A DNA stretch of 64,000 nucleotides from Prosopocoilus inquinatus (taxonomy: Eukaryota > Arthropoda > Insecta > Coleoptera > Lucanidae). Positions 25,901 through 37,663 of the stretch are shown piece after piece. The stretch spans positions 22,345,001-22,409,000 of the forward strand of contig CM069877.1 in NCBI GenBank assembly GCA_036172665.1. Direction: 5' to 3'. A program made the position numbers and the translations under genes. Each line of letters starts with the position of its first letter. Positions within the stretch are counted from its first letter, which is position 1. The notes beneath the pieces are model-generated. The model searched no databases, was not told the DNA's origin, and was given only the letters and a program-made list of their open reading frames with translations.

Positions 25901-26466
25901 ATCTAATCGATCCTTACTCATCTATCATGTTATTTTACGTTTGGATGGACTCCAGTAACTCTTATGTGAGATACAAAGTTTTTGGACGCAGCAGAAGCTG
26001 GAAATAGTTTCAAACGAAACAACACGCATTAGCGTTGTTCCTGTGATGTATCTAATAGATCCTTACTCATCTATCATGTTATTTGGCGTTTCGATGGACT
26101 CCAGTAACTTTGATGTGAGATACGAAGTTCTCGGACGCAGCAGAAGCTGGAAATAGTTTCAAACGAAACAACACGCATTAGCGTTGTTCCTGTGATGTAT
26201 CTAATCGATCCTTACTCATCTATCATGTTATTTGGCGTTTCGATGGACTCCAGTAACTTTGATGTGAGATACGAAGTTCTCGGACGCAGCTGAAGCTAGA
26301 AATAGTTTTAAACGAAACAACACGCATTAGCGTTGTTCCTGTGCTGTATCTAATCGATCCTTACTTATCTATCAGGTTATTTGACGTTTCGATGGACTCC
26401 AGTAACTCTGATGTGAGATACGACGTTTTCGGACGCAGCAGAAGCTGGAAATAGTTTTAAACGAAA
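22961..26466 (+). repeat. 3.5-kb segment, copy 2
   Basis: This matches 11,935-15,440 at exactly 74 monomers. The left edge is the B/E hybrid at 22,941; the right edge is where copy 1 reads acctattagcg and this copy acgtattagcg. Private changes include gttctgggacg near 23,750, aatgaagcaac near 24,080 and gatttgagatac near 24,932. Confidence 0.85.
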
Positions 26467-26814
26467 CAACACGTATTAGCGTTGTTCCTGTGATGTATCT
26501 AATCGATCCTTACTCATCTATCATGTTATTTTACGTTTGGATGGACTCCAGTAACTCTGATGTGAGATACAAAGTTTTTCGACGCAGCAGAAGCTGGAAA
26601 TAGTTTTGAACGAAACAACACGCTTTAGCGTTATTCCTGTGATGTATCTAATCGATCCTAACTCATCTATCATGTTATTTGGCGTTTCGATGGACTCCAG
26701 TAACTTTGATGTGAGATACGAAGTTCTCGGACGCAGCTGTAGCTGGAAATAGTTTTAAATGAAACAACACGTATTAGCGTTGTTCCTGTGATGTATCTAA
26801 TCGATCCTTACTCA
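26467..26814 (+). repeat. Short satellite linker (B' A1)
   Basis: The end of a D unit is followed by B' at 26,517, with the marker ttttcgacgc, and A1 at 26,666, preceded by cctaactcatc. The ttttcgacgc marker occurs otherwise only near 53,010 and 53,310, linking this stretch to the 53-kb region. Confidence 0.65.
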
Positions 26815-29198
26815 TCTATCATGTTATTTTACGTTTGGATGGACTCCAGTAACTCTGATGTGAGATACAAAGTTTTTGGACGCAGCAGAAGCTGGAAATA
26901 GTTTTGAACGAAACAACACGTATTAGCGTTGTTCCTGTGATGTATCTAATCGATCCTTACTTATCTATCAGGTTATTTGACGTTTCGATGGACTCAAGTA
27001 ACTCTGATGTGAGATACGACGTTTTCGGACGCAGCAGAAGCTGGAAATAGTTTTAAACGAAACAACACGTATTAGCGTTGTTCCTGTGATGTATGTAATC
27101 GATCCTTACTAATCTATCATGTTATTTGACGTTTGGATGGACTCCAGTAACTCTGATGTGAGATACAAAGTTCTCGGACGCAGCAGAAGCTGGAAATAGT
27201 TTTAAATGAAACAACACGCATTAGCGTTTTTCCTGTGATGTATCTAATCGATCCTTACTCATCTATCATGTTATTTGACGTTTCGATGGACTCTAGTAAC
27301 TCTGATGTGAGATACGAAGTTTTTGGGCGCAGCAGGAGCTGGAAATAGTTTTAAACAAAGCAACACGTATTAGCGTTGTTCCTGTGATGTACCTAATCGA
27401 TCCTTACTCATCTATCATGTTATTTTATGTTTGGATGGACTCCAGTAACTCTGATGTGAGATACAAAGTTTTTGGACGCAGCAGAAGCTGGAAATAGTTT
27501 TGAACGAAACATCACGTATTAGCGTTATTCCTGTGATGTATCTAATCGATCCTTACTTAGCTACTATGTTATTTGACGTTTCGATGGACTCCAGTAACTT
27601 TGATGTGAGATACGAAGTTCTCGGACGCAGCTGTAGCTGGAAATAGTTTTAAATGAAACAACACGTATTAGCGTTGTTCCTGTGATGTATCTAATCGATC
27701 CTTACTCATCTATCATGTTATTTGGCGTTTCGATGGACTCCAGTAACTTTGATGTGAGATACGAAGTTCTCGGACGCAGCAGAAGCTGGAAATAGTTTCA
27801 AACGAAACAACACGCATTAGCGTTGTTCCTGTGATGTATCTAATCGATTCTTACTCATCTATCATGTTATTTGGCGTTTCGATGGACTCCAGTAACTTTG
27901 ATGTGAGATACGAAGTTTTTGGACGCAGCAGAAGCTGGAAATAGTTTTGAACGAAACAACACGTATTAGCGTTGTTCCTGTGATGTATCTAATCGATCCT
28001 TACTTAGCTACTATGTTATTTGACGTTTCGATGGACTCTAGTAACTCTATGGTGAGATACGAAATTTTCGGACGCAGCCGAAGCTGGAAATAGTTTTAAA
28101 CGAAACAACACGTATTAGCGTTGTTCCTGTGATGTATCTAATCGATCCTTACTCGTCTATCATGTTATTTGGCGTTTCGATGGACTCCAGTAACTTTGAT
28201 GTGAGATACGAAGTTCTCGGACGCAGCAGAAGCTGGAAATAGTTTCAAACGAAACAACACGCATTAGCGTTGTTCCTGTGATGTATCTAATCGATTCCTA
28301 CTCATCTATCATGTTATTTTACGTTTGGATGGACTCCAGTAACTCTGATGTGAGATACGATGTTTTTGGACGCAGCAGAAGCTGGAAATAGTTTTGAACG
28401 AAACAACACGTATTAGCAGTGTTCCTGTGATGTATCTAATCGATCCTTACTTAGCTACTATGTTATTTGACGTTTCGATGGACTCTAGTAACTCTATGGT
28501 GAGATACGAAATTTTCGGACGCAGCCGAAGCTGGAAATAGTTTTAAACGAAACGACACGCATTAGCGTTGTTCCTGTGATGTATCTAATCGATCCTTACT
28601 CATCTATCATGTTATTTGGCGTTTCGATGGACTCCAGTAACTTTGATGTGAGATACGAAGTTCTCGGACGCAGCAGAAGCTGGAAATAGTTTCAAACGAA
28701 ACAACACGCATTAGCGTTGTTCCTGTGATGTATCTAATCGATTCTTACTCATCTATCATGTTATTTGGCGTTTCGATGGACTCCAGTAACTTTGATGTGA
28801 GATACGAAGTTTTTGGACGCAGCAGAAGCTGGAAATAGTTTTGAACGAAACAACACGTATTAGCGTTGTTCCTGTGATGTATCTAATCGATCCTTACTCA
28901 TCTATCATGTTATTTGGCGTTTCGATGGACTCCAGTAACTTTGATGTGAGATACGAAGTTCTTGGACTCAGCTGAAGCTAGAAATAGTTTTAAACGAAAC
29001 AACACGCATTAGCGTTGTTCCTGTGCTGTATCTAATCGATCCTTACTTATCTATCAGGTTATTTGACGTTTCGATGGACTTCAGTAACTCTGATGTGAGA
29101 TACGACGTTTTCGGACGCAGCAGAAGCTGGAAATGGTTTTAAACGAAACAACACGTATTAGCGTTGTTCCTGTGATGTATGTAATCGATCCTTACTAA
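26815..29198 (+). repeat. 16-monomer block ending in the 11-monomer cassette, copy 1
   Basis: B' D E F G followed by the 11-monomer cassette (27,560-29,198). The same 16 monomers in the same order occupy 53,401-55,784, also 2,384 bp. The D of both copies carries actcaag. This is the longest exact type-order match between the middle and the right part of the window. Confidence 0.8.
27560..29198 (+). repeat. 11-monomer cassette (1,639 bp), copy 1
   Basis: Order: C/A1, A2, A (gattctt), C (gcagccgaag), A2, B (gatgtttttgg), C preceded by gcagtgttcc, A2, A, A4, D (acttcag). Four full copies exist in the window, each exactly 1,639 bp (11 x 149), with fragments elsewhere. Ten of the eleven units keep the TTCG form of the offset 20-36 stretch. 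The private base in this copy is actcgtc near 28,153. Confidence 0.85.
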
Positions 29199-30092
29199 TC
29201 TATCATGTTATTTGACGTTTGGATGGACTCCAGTAACTCTGATGTGAGATACAAAGTTCTCGGACGCAGCAGAAGCTGGAAATAGTTTTAAATGAAACAA
29301 CACGCATTAGCGTTTTTCCTGTGATGTATCTAATCGATCCTTACTCATCTATCATGTTATTTGACGTTTCGATGGACTCTAGTAACTCTGATGTGAGATA
29401 CGAAGTTTTTGGGCGCAGCAGGAGCTGGAAATAGTTTTAAACAAAGCAACACGTATTAGCGTTGTTCCTGTGATGTACCTAATCGATCCTTACTCATCTA
29501 TCATGTTATTTTATGTTTGGATGGACTCCAGTAACTCTGATGTGAGATACAAAGTTTTTGGACGCAGCAGAAGCTGGAAATGGTTTTGAACGAAACACCA
29601 CGTATTAGCGTTATTCCTGTGATGTATCTAATCGATCCATACTTAGCTACTATGTTATTTGACGTTTGGATGGACTCCAGTAACTCTGATGTGAGATACA
29701 AAGTTCTCGGATGCAGCAGAAGCTGGAAATAGTTTTAAATGAAACAACACGCATTAGCGTTGTTCCTGTGATGTATCTAATCGATCCTTACTTATCTATC
29801 ATGTTATTTGATGTTTCGATGGACTCTAGTAACTCTGATGTGAGATACGAAGTTTTTGGGCGCAGCAGGAGCTGGAAATAGTTTTAAACAAAGCAACACG
29901 TATTAGCGTTGTTCCTGTGATGTATCTAATCGATCCTTACTCATCTATCATGTTATTTTACGTTTGGATGGACTCCAGTAACTCTGATGTGAGATACAAA
30001 GTTTTTGGACGCAGCAGAAGCTGGAAATAGTTTTGAACGAAACAACACGTATTAGCGTTATTCCTGTGATGTATCTAATCGATCCTTACTTA
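29199..30092 (+). repeat. Mixed satellite stretch (E F G C/E F2 B')
   Basis: Six 149-bp monomers. The junctions before the E (29,133) and after the G (29,580) read ctggaaatgg instead of ctggaaatag. The C/E hybrid at 29,646 joins ttagctac to gacgtttgg and carries cggatgcagc. A 66-codon frame on the reverse strand here is a shadow of the repeat. Confidence 0.75.
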
Positions 30093-31135
30093 GCTACTAT
30101 GTTATTTGACGTTTCGATGGACTCCAGTAACTCTATGGTGAGATACGAAATTTTCGGACGCAGCAGAAGCTGGAAATAGTTTTAAACGAAACAACACGCA
30201 TTAGCGTTGTTCCTGTGATGTATCTAATCGATCCTTACTCATCTATCATGTTATTTGGCGTTTCGATGGACTCCAGTAACTTTGATGTGAGATACGAAGT
30301 TCTCGGACGCAGCTGAAGCTAGAAATAGTTTTAAACGAAACAACACGCATTAGCGTTGTTCCTGTGCTGTATCTAATCGATCCTTACTTAGCTACTATGT
30401 TATTTGACGTTTCGATGGACTCTAGTAACTCTATGGTGAGATACGAAATTTTCGGACGCAGCAGAAGCTGGAAATAGTTTTAAACGAAACAACACGCATT
30501 AGCGTTGTTCCTGTGATGTATCTAATCGATCCTTACTCATCTATCATGTTATTTGGCGTTTCGATGGACTCCAGTAACTTTGATGTGAGATACGAAGTTC
30601 TCGGACGCAGCTGTAGCTGGAAATAGTTTTAAATGAAACAACACGTATTAGCGTTGTTCCTGTGATGTATCTAATCGATCCTTACTCATCTATCATGTTA
30701 TTTTACGTTTGGATGGACTCCAGTAACTCTGATGTGAGATACAAAGTTTTTGAACGCAGCAGAAGCTGGAAATAGTTTCAAACGAAACAACACGCATTAG
30801 CGTTGTTCCTGTGATGTATCTAATCGATCCTTACTCATCTATCATGTTATTTTATGTTTGGATGGACTCCAGTAACTTTGATGTGAGATGCGAAGTTCTC
30901 GGACGCAGCTGTAGCTGGAAATAGTTTTAAATGAAACAACACGTATTAGCGTTGTTCCTGTGATGCATCTAATCGATCCTTACTCATCTATCATGTTATT
31001 TTACGTTTGGATGGACTCCAGTAACTCTGATGTGAGATACGACGTTTTCGGACGCAGCAGAAGCTGGAAATAGTTTTGAACGAAACATCACGTATTAGCG
31101 TTATTCCTGTGATGTATCTAATCGATCCTTACTTA
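30093..31135 (+). repeat. 7-monomer unit (C A3 C A1 B G/A1 B/D), copy 1
   Basis: 1,043 bp, seven monomers. The B/D unit is preceded by gatgcatctaatcg. The same order is found at 37,664, 38,707 and 47,321, and in part at 63,163-64,000. Here it is followed by C/A units rather than by the 11-monomer cassette that follows it at 39,750 and 48,364. Confidence 0.8.
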
Positions 31136-33072
31136 GCTACTATGTTATTTGACGTTTCGATGGACTCCAGTAACTTTGATGTGAGATACGAAGTTTTTGG
31201 ACGCAGCAGAAGCTGGAAATAGTTTTGAACGAAACAACACGTATTAGCGTTGTTCCTGTGATGTATCTAATCGATCCTTACTCATCTATCATGTTATTTG
31301 GCGTTTCGATGGACTCCAGTAACTTTGATGTGAGATACGAAGTTCTCGGACGCAGCTGTAGCTGGAAATAGTTTTAAATGAAACAACACGTATTAGCGTT
31401 ATTCCTGTGATGTATCTAATCGATCCTTACTTAGCTACTATGTTATTTGACGTTTCGATGGACTCCAGTAACTTTGATGTGAGATACGAAGTTTTTGGAC
31501 GCAGCAGAAGCTGGAAATAGTTTTGAACGAAACAACACGCATTAGCGTTGTTCCTGTGATGTATCTAATCGATCCTTACTCATCTATCATGTTATTTGGC
31601 GTTTCGATGGACTCCAGTAACTTTGATGTGAGATACGAAGTTCTCGGACGCAGCTGTAGCTGGAAATAGTTTTAAATGAAACAACACGTATTAGCGTTGT
31701 TCCTGTGATGTATCTAATCGATCCTTACTCATCTATCATGTTATTTTACGTTTGGATGGACTCCAGTAACTCTGATGTGAGATACAAAGTTTTTGAACGC
31801 AGCAGAAGCTGGAAATAGTTTCAAACGAAACAACACGCATTAGCGTTGTTCCTGTGATGTATCTAATCGATCCTTACTCATCTATCATGTTATTTTACGT
31901 TTGGATGGACTCCAGTAACTCTGATGTGAGATACGACGTTTTCGGACGCAGCAGAAGCTGGAAATAGTTTTGAACGAAACATCACGTATTAGCGTTATTC
32001 CTGTGATGTATCTAATCGATCCTTACTTAGCTACTATGTTATTTGACGTTTCGATGGACTCCAGTAACTCTGATGTGAGATACGAAGTTCTCGGACGCAG
32101 CAGAAGCTGGAAATAGTTTCAAACGAAACAACACGCATTAGCGTTGTTCCTGTGATGTATCTAATCGATTCTTACTCATCTATCATGTTATTTGGCGTTT
32201 CGATGGACTCCAGTAACTTTGATGTGAGATACGAAGTTTTTGGACGCAGCAGAAGCTGGAAATAGTTTTGAACGAAACAACACGTATTAGCGTTGTTCCT
32301 GTGATGTATCTAATCGATCCTTACTTAGCTACTATGTTATTTGACGTTTCGATGGACTCTAGTAACTCTATGGTGAGATACGAAATTTTCGGACGCAGCC
32401 GAAGCTGGAAATAGTTTTAAACGAAACAACACGCATTAGCGTTGTTTCTGTGATGTATCTAATCGATCCTTACTTATCTATCAGGTTATTTGACGTTTCG
32501 ATGGACTTCAGTAACTCTGATGTGAGATACGACGTTTTCGGACGCAGCAGAAGCTGGAAATAGTTTTAAACGAAACAACACGTATTAGCGTTGTTCCTGT
32601 GATGTATGTAATCGATCCTTACTCATCTATCATGTTATTTGACGTTTGGATGGACTCCAGTAACTCTGATGTGAGATACGATGTTTTTGGACGCAGCAGA
32701 AGCTGGAAATAATTTTGAACGAAACAACACGTATTAGCAGTGTTCCTGTGATGTATCTAATCGATCCTTACTTAGCTACTATGTTATTTGACGTTTCGAT
32801 GGACTCTAGTAACTCTATGGTGAGATACGAAGTTCTCGGACGCAGCAGAAGCTGGAAATAGTTTCAAACGAAACAACACGCATTAGCGTTGTTCCTGTGC
32901 TGTATCTAATCGATCCTTACTTATCTATCAGGTTATTTGACGTTTCGATGGACTTCAGTAACTCTGATGTGAGATACGACGTTTTCGGACGCAGCAGAAG
33001 CTGGAAATAGTTTTAAACGAAACAACACGTATTAGCGTTGTTCCTGTGATGTATGTAATCGATCCTTACTCA
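31136..33072 (+). repeat. Highly recombined stretch with many hybrid monomers
   Basis: Thirteen 149-bp monomers: C/A, A1, C/A, A1, B, B/D, C/A2, A, C, D, E/B, C/A2, D. Hybrid units are unusually dense. The pair C/A A1 occurs twice in succession (31,136 and 31,434, 298-bp offset). The E/B unit at 32,626 is followed by ggaaataatttt, where nearly all others read ggaaatagtttt. Register is kept throughout. Confidence 0.7.
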
Positions 33073-34413
33073 TCTATCATGTTATTTTATGTTTGGATGG
33101 ACTCCAGTAACTCTGATGTGAGATACAAAGTTTTTGGACGCAGCAGAAGCTGGAAATAGTTTTAAACGAAACAACACGCTTTAGCGTTGTTCCTGTGATG
33201 TATCTAATCGATCCTAACTCATCTATCATGTTATTTGGCGTTTCGATGGACTCCAGTAACTTTGATGTGAGATACGAAGTTCTCGGACGCAGCTGTAGCT
33301 GGAAATAGTTTTAAATGAAACAACACGTATTAGCGTTGTTCCTGTGATGTATCTAATCGATCCTTACTCATCTATCATGTTATTTTACGTTTGGATTTAC
33401 TCCAGTAACTCTGATGTGAGATACGACGTTTTCGGACGCAGCAGAAGCTGGAAATGGTTTTAAACGAAACAACACGTATTAGCGTTGTTCCTGTGATGTA
33501 TGTAATCGATCCTTACTAATCTATCATGTTATTTGACGTTTGGATGGACTCCAGTAACTCTGATGTGAGATACAAAGTTCTCGGACGCAGCAGAAGCTGG
33601 AAATAGTTTTAAATGAAACAACACGCATTAGCGTTTTTCCTGTGATGTATCTAATCGATCCTTACTCATCTATCATGTTATTTGACGTTTCGATGGACTC
33701 TAGTAACTCTGATGTGAGATACGAAGTTTTTGGGCGCAGCAGGAGCTGGAAATAGTTTTAAACAAAGCAACACGTATTAGCGTTGTTCCTGTGATGTACC
33801 TAATCGATCCTTACTCATCTATCATGTTATTTTATGTTTGGATGGACTCCAGTAACTCTGATGTGAGATACAAAGTTTTTGGACGCAGCAGAAGCTGGAA
33901 ATAGTTTTGAACGAAACATCACGTATTAGCGTTATTCCTGTGATGTATCTAATCGATCCATACTTAGCTACTATGTTATTTGACTTTTCGATGGACTCCA
34001 GTAACTCTATGGTGAGATACGAAATTTTCGGACGCAGCAGAAGATGGAAATAGTTTTAAATGAAACAACACGCATTAGCGTTGTTCCTGTGATGTATCTA
34101 ATCGATCCTTACTTATCTATCATGTTATTTGATGTTTCGATGGACTCTAGTAACTCTGATGTGAGATACGAAGTTTTTGGGCGCAGCAGGAGCTGGAAAT
34201 AGTTTTAAACAAAGCAACACGTATTAGCGTTGTTCCTGTGATGTATCTAATCGATCCTTACTCATCTATCATGTTATTTTACGTTTGGATGGACTCCAGT
34301 AACTCTGATGTGAGATACAAAGTTTTTGGACGCAGCAGAAGCTGGAAATAGTTTTGAACGAAACAACACGTATTAGCGTTGTTCCTGTGATGTATCTAAT
34401 CGATCCTTACTTA
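33073..34413 (+). repeat. 9-monomer block, copy 1 (G A1 B/D E F G C F2 B')
   Basis: 1,341 bp. The B/D unit carries gatttactcc (33,394) followed by ggaaatggtttt, a combination shared with the copies at 50,450, 56,083 and 59,332 but not with the gatttactcc units at 7.8-21.2 kb, which keep ggaaatag and have tattatcg downstream. The C unit carries catactta and gacttttcg. Confidence 0.8.
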
Positions 34414-34995
34414 TCTATCAGGTTATTTGACGTTTCGATGGACTCAAGTAACTCTGATGTGAGATACGACGTTTTCGGACGCAGCAGAAGCTGGAAATAG
34501 TTTTAAACGAAACAACACGTATTAGCGTTGTTCCTGTGATGTATGTAATCGATCCTTACTAATCTATCATGTTATTTGACGTTTGGATGGACTCCAGTAA
34601 CTCTGATGTGAGATACAAAGTTCTCGGACGCAGCAGAAGCTGGAAATAGTTTTAAATGAAACAACACGCATTAGCGTTTTTCCTGTGATGTATCTAATCG
34701 ATCCTTACTCATCTATCATGTTATTTGACGTTTCGATGGACTCTAGTAACTCTGACGTGAGATACGAAGTTTTTGGGCGCAGCAGGAGCTGGAAATAGTT
34801 TTAAACAAAGCAACACGTATTAGCGTTGTTCCTGTGATGTACCTAATCGATCATGTTATTTTATGTTTGGATGGACTCCAGTAACTCTGATGTGAGATAC
34901 AAAGTTTTTGGACGCAGCAGAAGCTTTAAATAGTTTTGAACGAAACATCACGTATTAGCGTTGTTCCTGTGATGTATCTAATCGATCCTTACTCA
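33967..34995 (+). repeat. Block C F2 B' D E F G(-14), copy 1
   Basis: It matches 35,741-36,769 at an offset of 1,774 bp, which is 12 monomers minus 14 bp. The F carries ctgacgtgag, the G junction has the 14-bp deletion (34,849), and the G ends in agaagctttaaatag with a HindIII site (34,921-34,926). After this, copy 1 enters A2 while copy 2 enters C/A1. Confidence 0.8.
34841..34860 (+). repeat. 14-bp deletion junction, instance 1 (135-bp unit)
   Basis: The usual gatccttactcatctatcatg reduces to gatcatg. The lost 14 bp lie between two atc copies, so one microhomology copy remains. ATCGAT is kept. All five instances share an upstream ctgacgtgag and a downstream AAGCTT, so they descend from one event. 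Confidence 0.9.
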
Positions 34996-35740
34996 TCTAT
35001 CATGTTATTTGGCGTTTCGATGGACTCCAGTAACTTTGATGTGAGATACGAAGTTCTCGGACGCAGCAGAAGCTGGAAATAGTTTCAAACGAAACAACAC
35101 GCATTAGCGTTGTTCCTGTGATGTATCTAATCGATTCTTACTCATCTATCATGTTATTTGGCGTTTCGATGGACTCCAGTAACTTTGATGTGAGATACGA
35201 AGTTTTTGGACGCAGCAGAAGCTGGAAATAGTTTTGAACGAAACAACACGTATTAGCGTTGTTCCTGTGATGTATCTAATCGATCCTTACTTAGCTACTA
35301 TGTTATTTGACGTTTCGATGGACTCTAGTAACTCTATGGTGAGATACGAAATTTTCGGACGCAGCCGAAGCTGGAAATAGTTTTAAACGAAACAACACGC
35401 ATTAGCGTTGTTCCTGTGATGTATCTAATCGATCCTTACTCATCTATCATGTTATTTGGCGTTTCGATGGACTCCAGTAACTTTGATGTGTGATACGAAG
35501 TTCTCGGACGCAGCAGAAGCTGGAAATAGTTTCAAACGAAACAACACGCATTAGCGTTGTTCCTGTGATGTATCTAATCGATTCTTACTCATCTATCATG
35601 TTATTTGGCGTTTCGATGGACTCCAGTAACTTTGATGTGAGATACGAAGTTTTTGGACGCAGCAGAAGCTGGAAATAGTTTTGAACGAAACATCACGTAT
35701 TAGCGTTATTCCTGTGATGTATCTAATCGATCCATACTTA
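34996..35740 (+). repeat. Fragment of the 11-monomer cassette (A2 A C A2 A)
   Basis: Five monomers. The first four follow the second to fifth units of the cassette; the B and C are then skipped to a second A. The A2 at 35,443 has gtgtgatac where others read gtgagatac; this makes a GTG start for a 62-codon frame that is not a gene. Confidence 0.7.
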
Positions 35741-36769
35741 GCTACTATGTTATTTGACTTTTCGATGGACTCCAGTAACTCTATGGTGAGATACGAAATT
35801 TTCGGACGCAGCAGAAGATGGAAATAGTTTTAAATGAAACAACACGCATTAGCGTTGTTCCTGTGATGTATCTAATCGATCCTTACTTATCTATCATGTT
35901 ATTTGATGTTTCGATGGACTCTAGTAACTCTGATGTGAGATACGAAGTTTTTGGGCGCAGCAGGAGCTGGAAATAGTTTTAAACAAAGCAACACGTATTA
36001 GCGTTGTTCCTGTGATGTATCTAATCGATCCTTACTCATCTATCATGTTATTTTACGTTTGGATGGACTCCAGTAACTCTGATGTGAGATACAAAGTTTT
36101 TGGACGCAGCAGAAGCTGGAAATAGTTTTGAACGAAACAACACGTATTAGCGTTGTTCCTGTGATGTATCTAATCGATCCTTACTTATCTATCAGGTTAT
36201 TTGACGTTTCGATGGACTCAAGTAACTCTGATGTGAGATACGACGTTTTCGGACGCAGCAGAAGCTGGAAATAGTTTTAAACGAAACAACACGTATTAGC
36301 GTTGTTCCTGTGATGTATGTAATCGATCCTTACTAATCTATCATGTTATTTGACATTTGGATGGACTCCAGTAACTCTGATGTGAGATACAAAGTTCTCG
36401 GACGCAGCAGAAGCTGGAAATAGTTTTAAATGAAACAACACGCATTAGCGTTTTTCCTGTGATGTATCTAATCGATCCTTACTCATCTATCATGTTATTT
36501 GACGTTTCGATGGACTCTAGTAACTCTGACGTGAGATACGAAGTTTTTGGGCGCAGCAGGAGCTGGAAATAGTTTTAAACAAAGCAACACGTATTAGCGT
36601 TGTTCCTGTGATGTACCTAATCGATCATGTTATTTTATGTTTGGATGGACTCCAGTAACTCTGATGTGAGATACAAAGTTTTTGGACGCAGCAGAAGCTT
36701 TAAATAGTTTTGAACGAAACATCACGTATTAGCGTTATTCCTGTGATGTATCTAATCGATCCTTACTTA
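35741..36769 (+). repeat. Block C F2 B' D E F G(-14), copy 2
   Basis: Second copy of 33,967-34,995. A private change is gacatttgg in E near 36,355. The HindIII site is at 36,695-36,700. Confidence 0.8.
36615..36634 (+). repeat. 14-bp deletion junction, instance 2
   Basis: gatcatg at 36,623 with the same flanking markers as at 34,849. The distance is 1,774 bp, 12 monomers less one deletion. Confidence 0.9.
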
Positions 36770-37663
36770 GCTACTATGTTATTTGACGTTTCGATGGACT
36801 CCAGTAACTTTGATGTGAGATACGAAGTTCTCGGACGCAGCTGTAGCTGGAAATAGTTTTAAATGAAACAACACGTATTAGCGTTGTTCCTGTGATGTAT
36901 CTAATCGATCCTTGCTCATCTATCATGTTATTTTACGTTTGGATGGACTCCAGTAACTCTGATGTGAGATACGATGTTTTTGGACGCAGCAGAAGCTGGA
37001 AATAGTTTTGAACGAAACAACACGTATTAGCAGTGTTCCTGTGATGTATCTAATCGATCCTTACTTAGCTACTATGTTATTTGACGTTTCGATGGACTCT
37101 AGAAACTCTATGGTGAGATACGAAATTTTCGGACGCAGCCGAAGCTGGAAATAGTTTTAAACGAAACAATACGCATTAGCGTTGTTCCTGTGATGTATCT
37201 AATCGATCCTTACTCATCTATCATGTTATTTGACGTTTGGATGGACTCCAGTAACTCTGATGTGAGATACAAAGTTCTCGGATGCAGCAGAAGCTGGAAA
37301 TAGTTTTAAATGAAACAACACGCATTAGCGTTGTTCCTGTGATGTATCTAATCGATCCTTACTTATCTATCATGTTATTTGATGTTTCGATGGACTCTAG
37401 TAACTCTGATGTGAGATACGAAGTTTTTGGGCGCAGCAGGAGCTGGAAATAGTTTTAAACAAAGCAACACGTATTAGCGTTGTTCCTGTGATGTATCTAT
37501 TCGATCCTTACTCATCTATCATGTTATTTTACGTTTGGATGGACTCCAGTAACTCTGATGTGAGATACAAAGTTTTTGGACGCAGCAGAAGCTGGAAATA
37601 GTTTTGAACGAAACAACACGTATTAGCGTTATTCCTGTGATGTATCTAATCGATCCTTACTTA
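36770..37663 (+). repeat. Satellite block C/A1 B C E F2 B'
   Basis: Six monomers with the markers ccttgctc and gatgtttttgg in B, agaaactct in C, cggatgcagc in E, and a private ctattcgatcc before 37,515. The same order follows the 14-bp-deleted units at 42,271 and 45,982, and in shortened form at 62,271, so it belongs to the same amplified block. Confidence 0.75.

Noticed and set aside
29501..29701. Open frame of 66 codons, minus strand
   Set aside because: Antisense reading of satellite monomers in which chance substitutions remove stops. No start context, no domain, and no equivalent in sister monomers.
35490..35678. Open frame of 62 codons starting at GTG
   Set aside because: The GTG comes from a single base change (gtgtgatac for gtgagatac) in one monomer; the rest is ordinary satellite.
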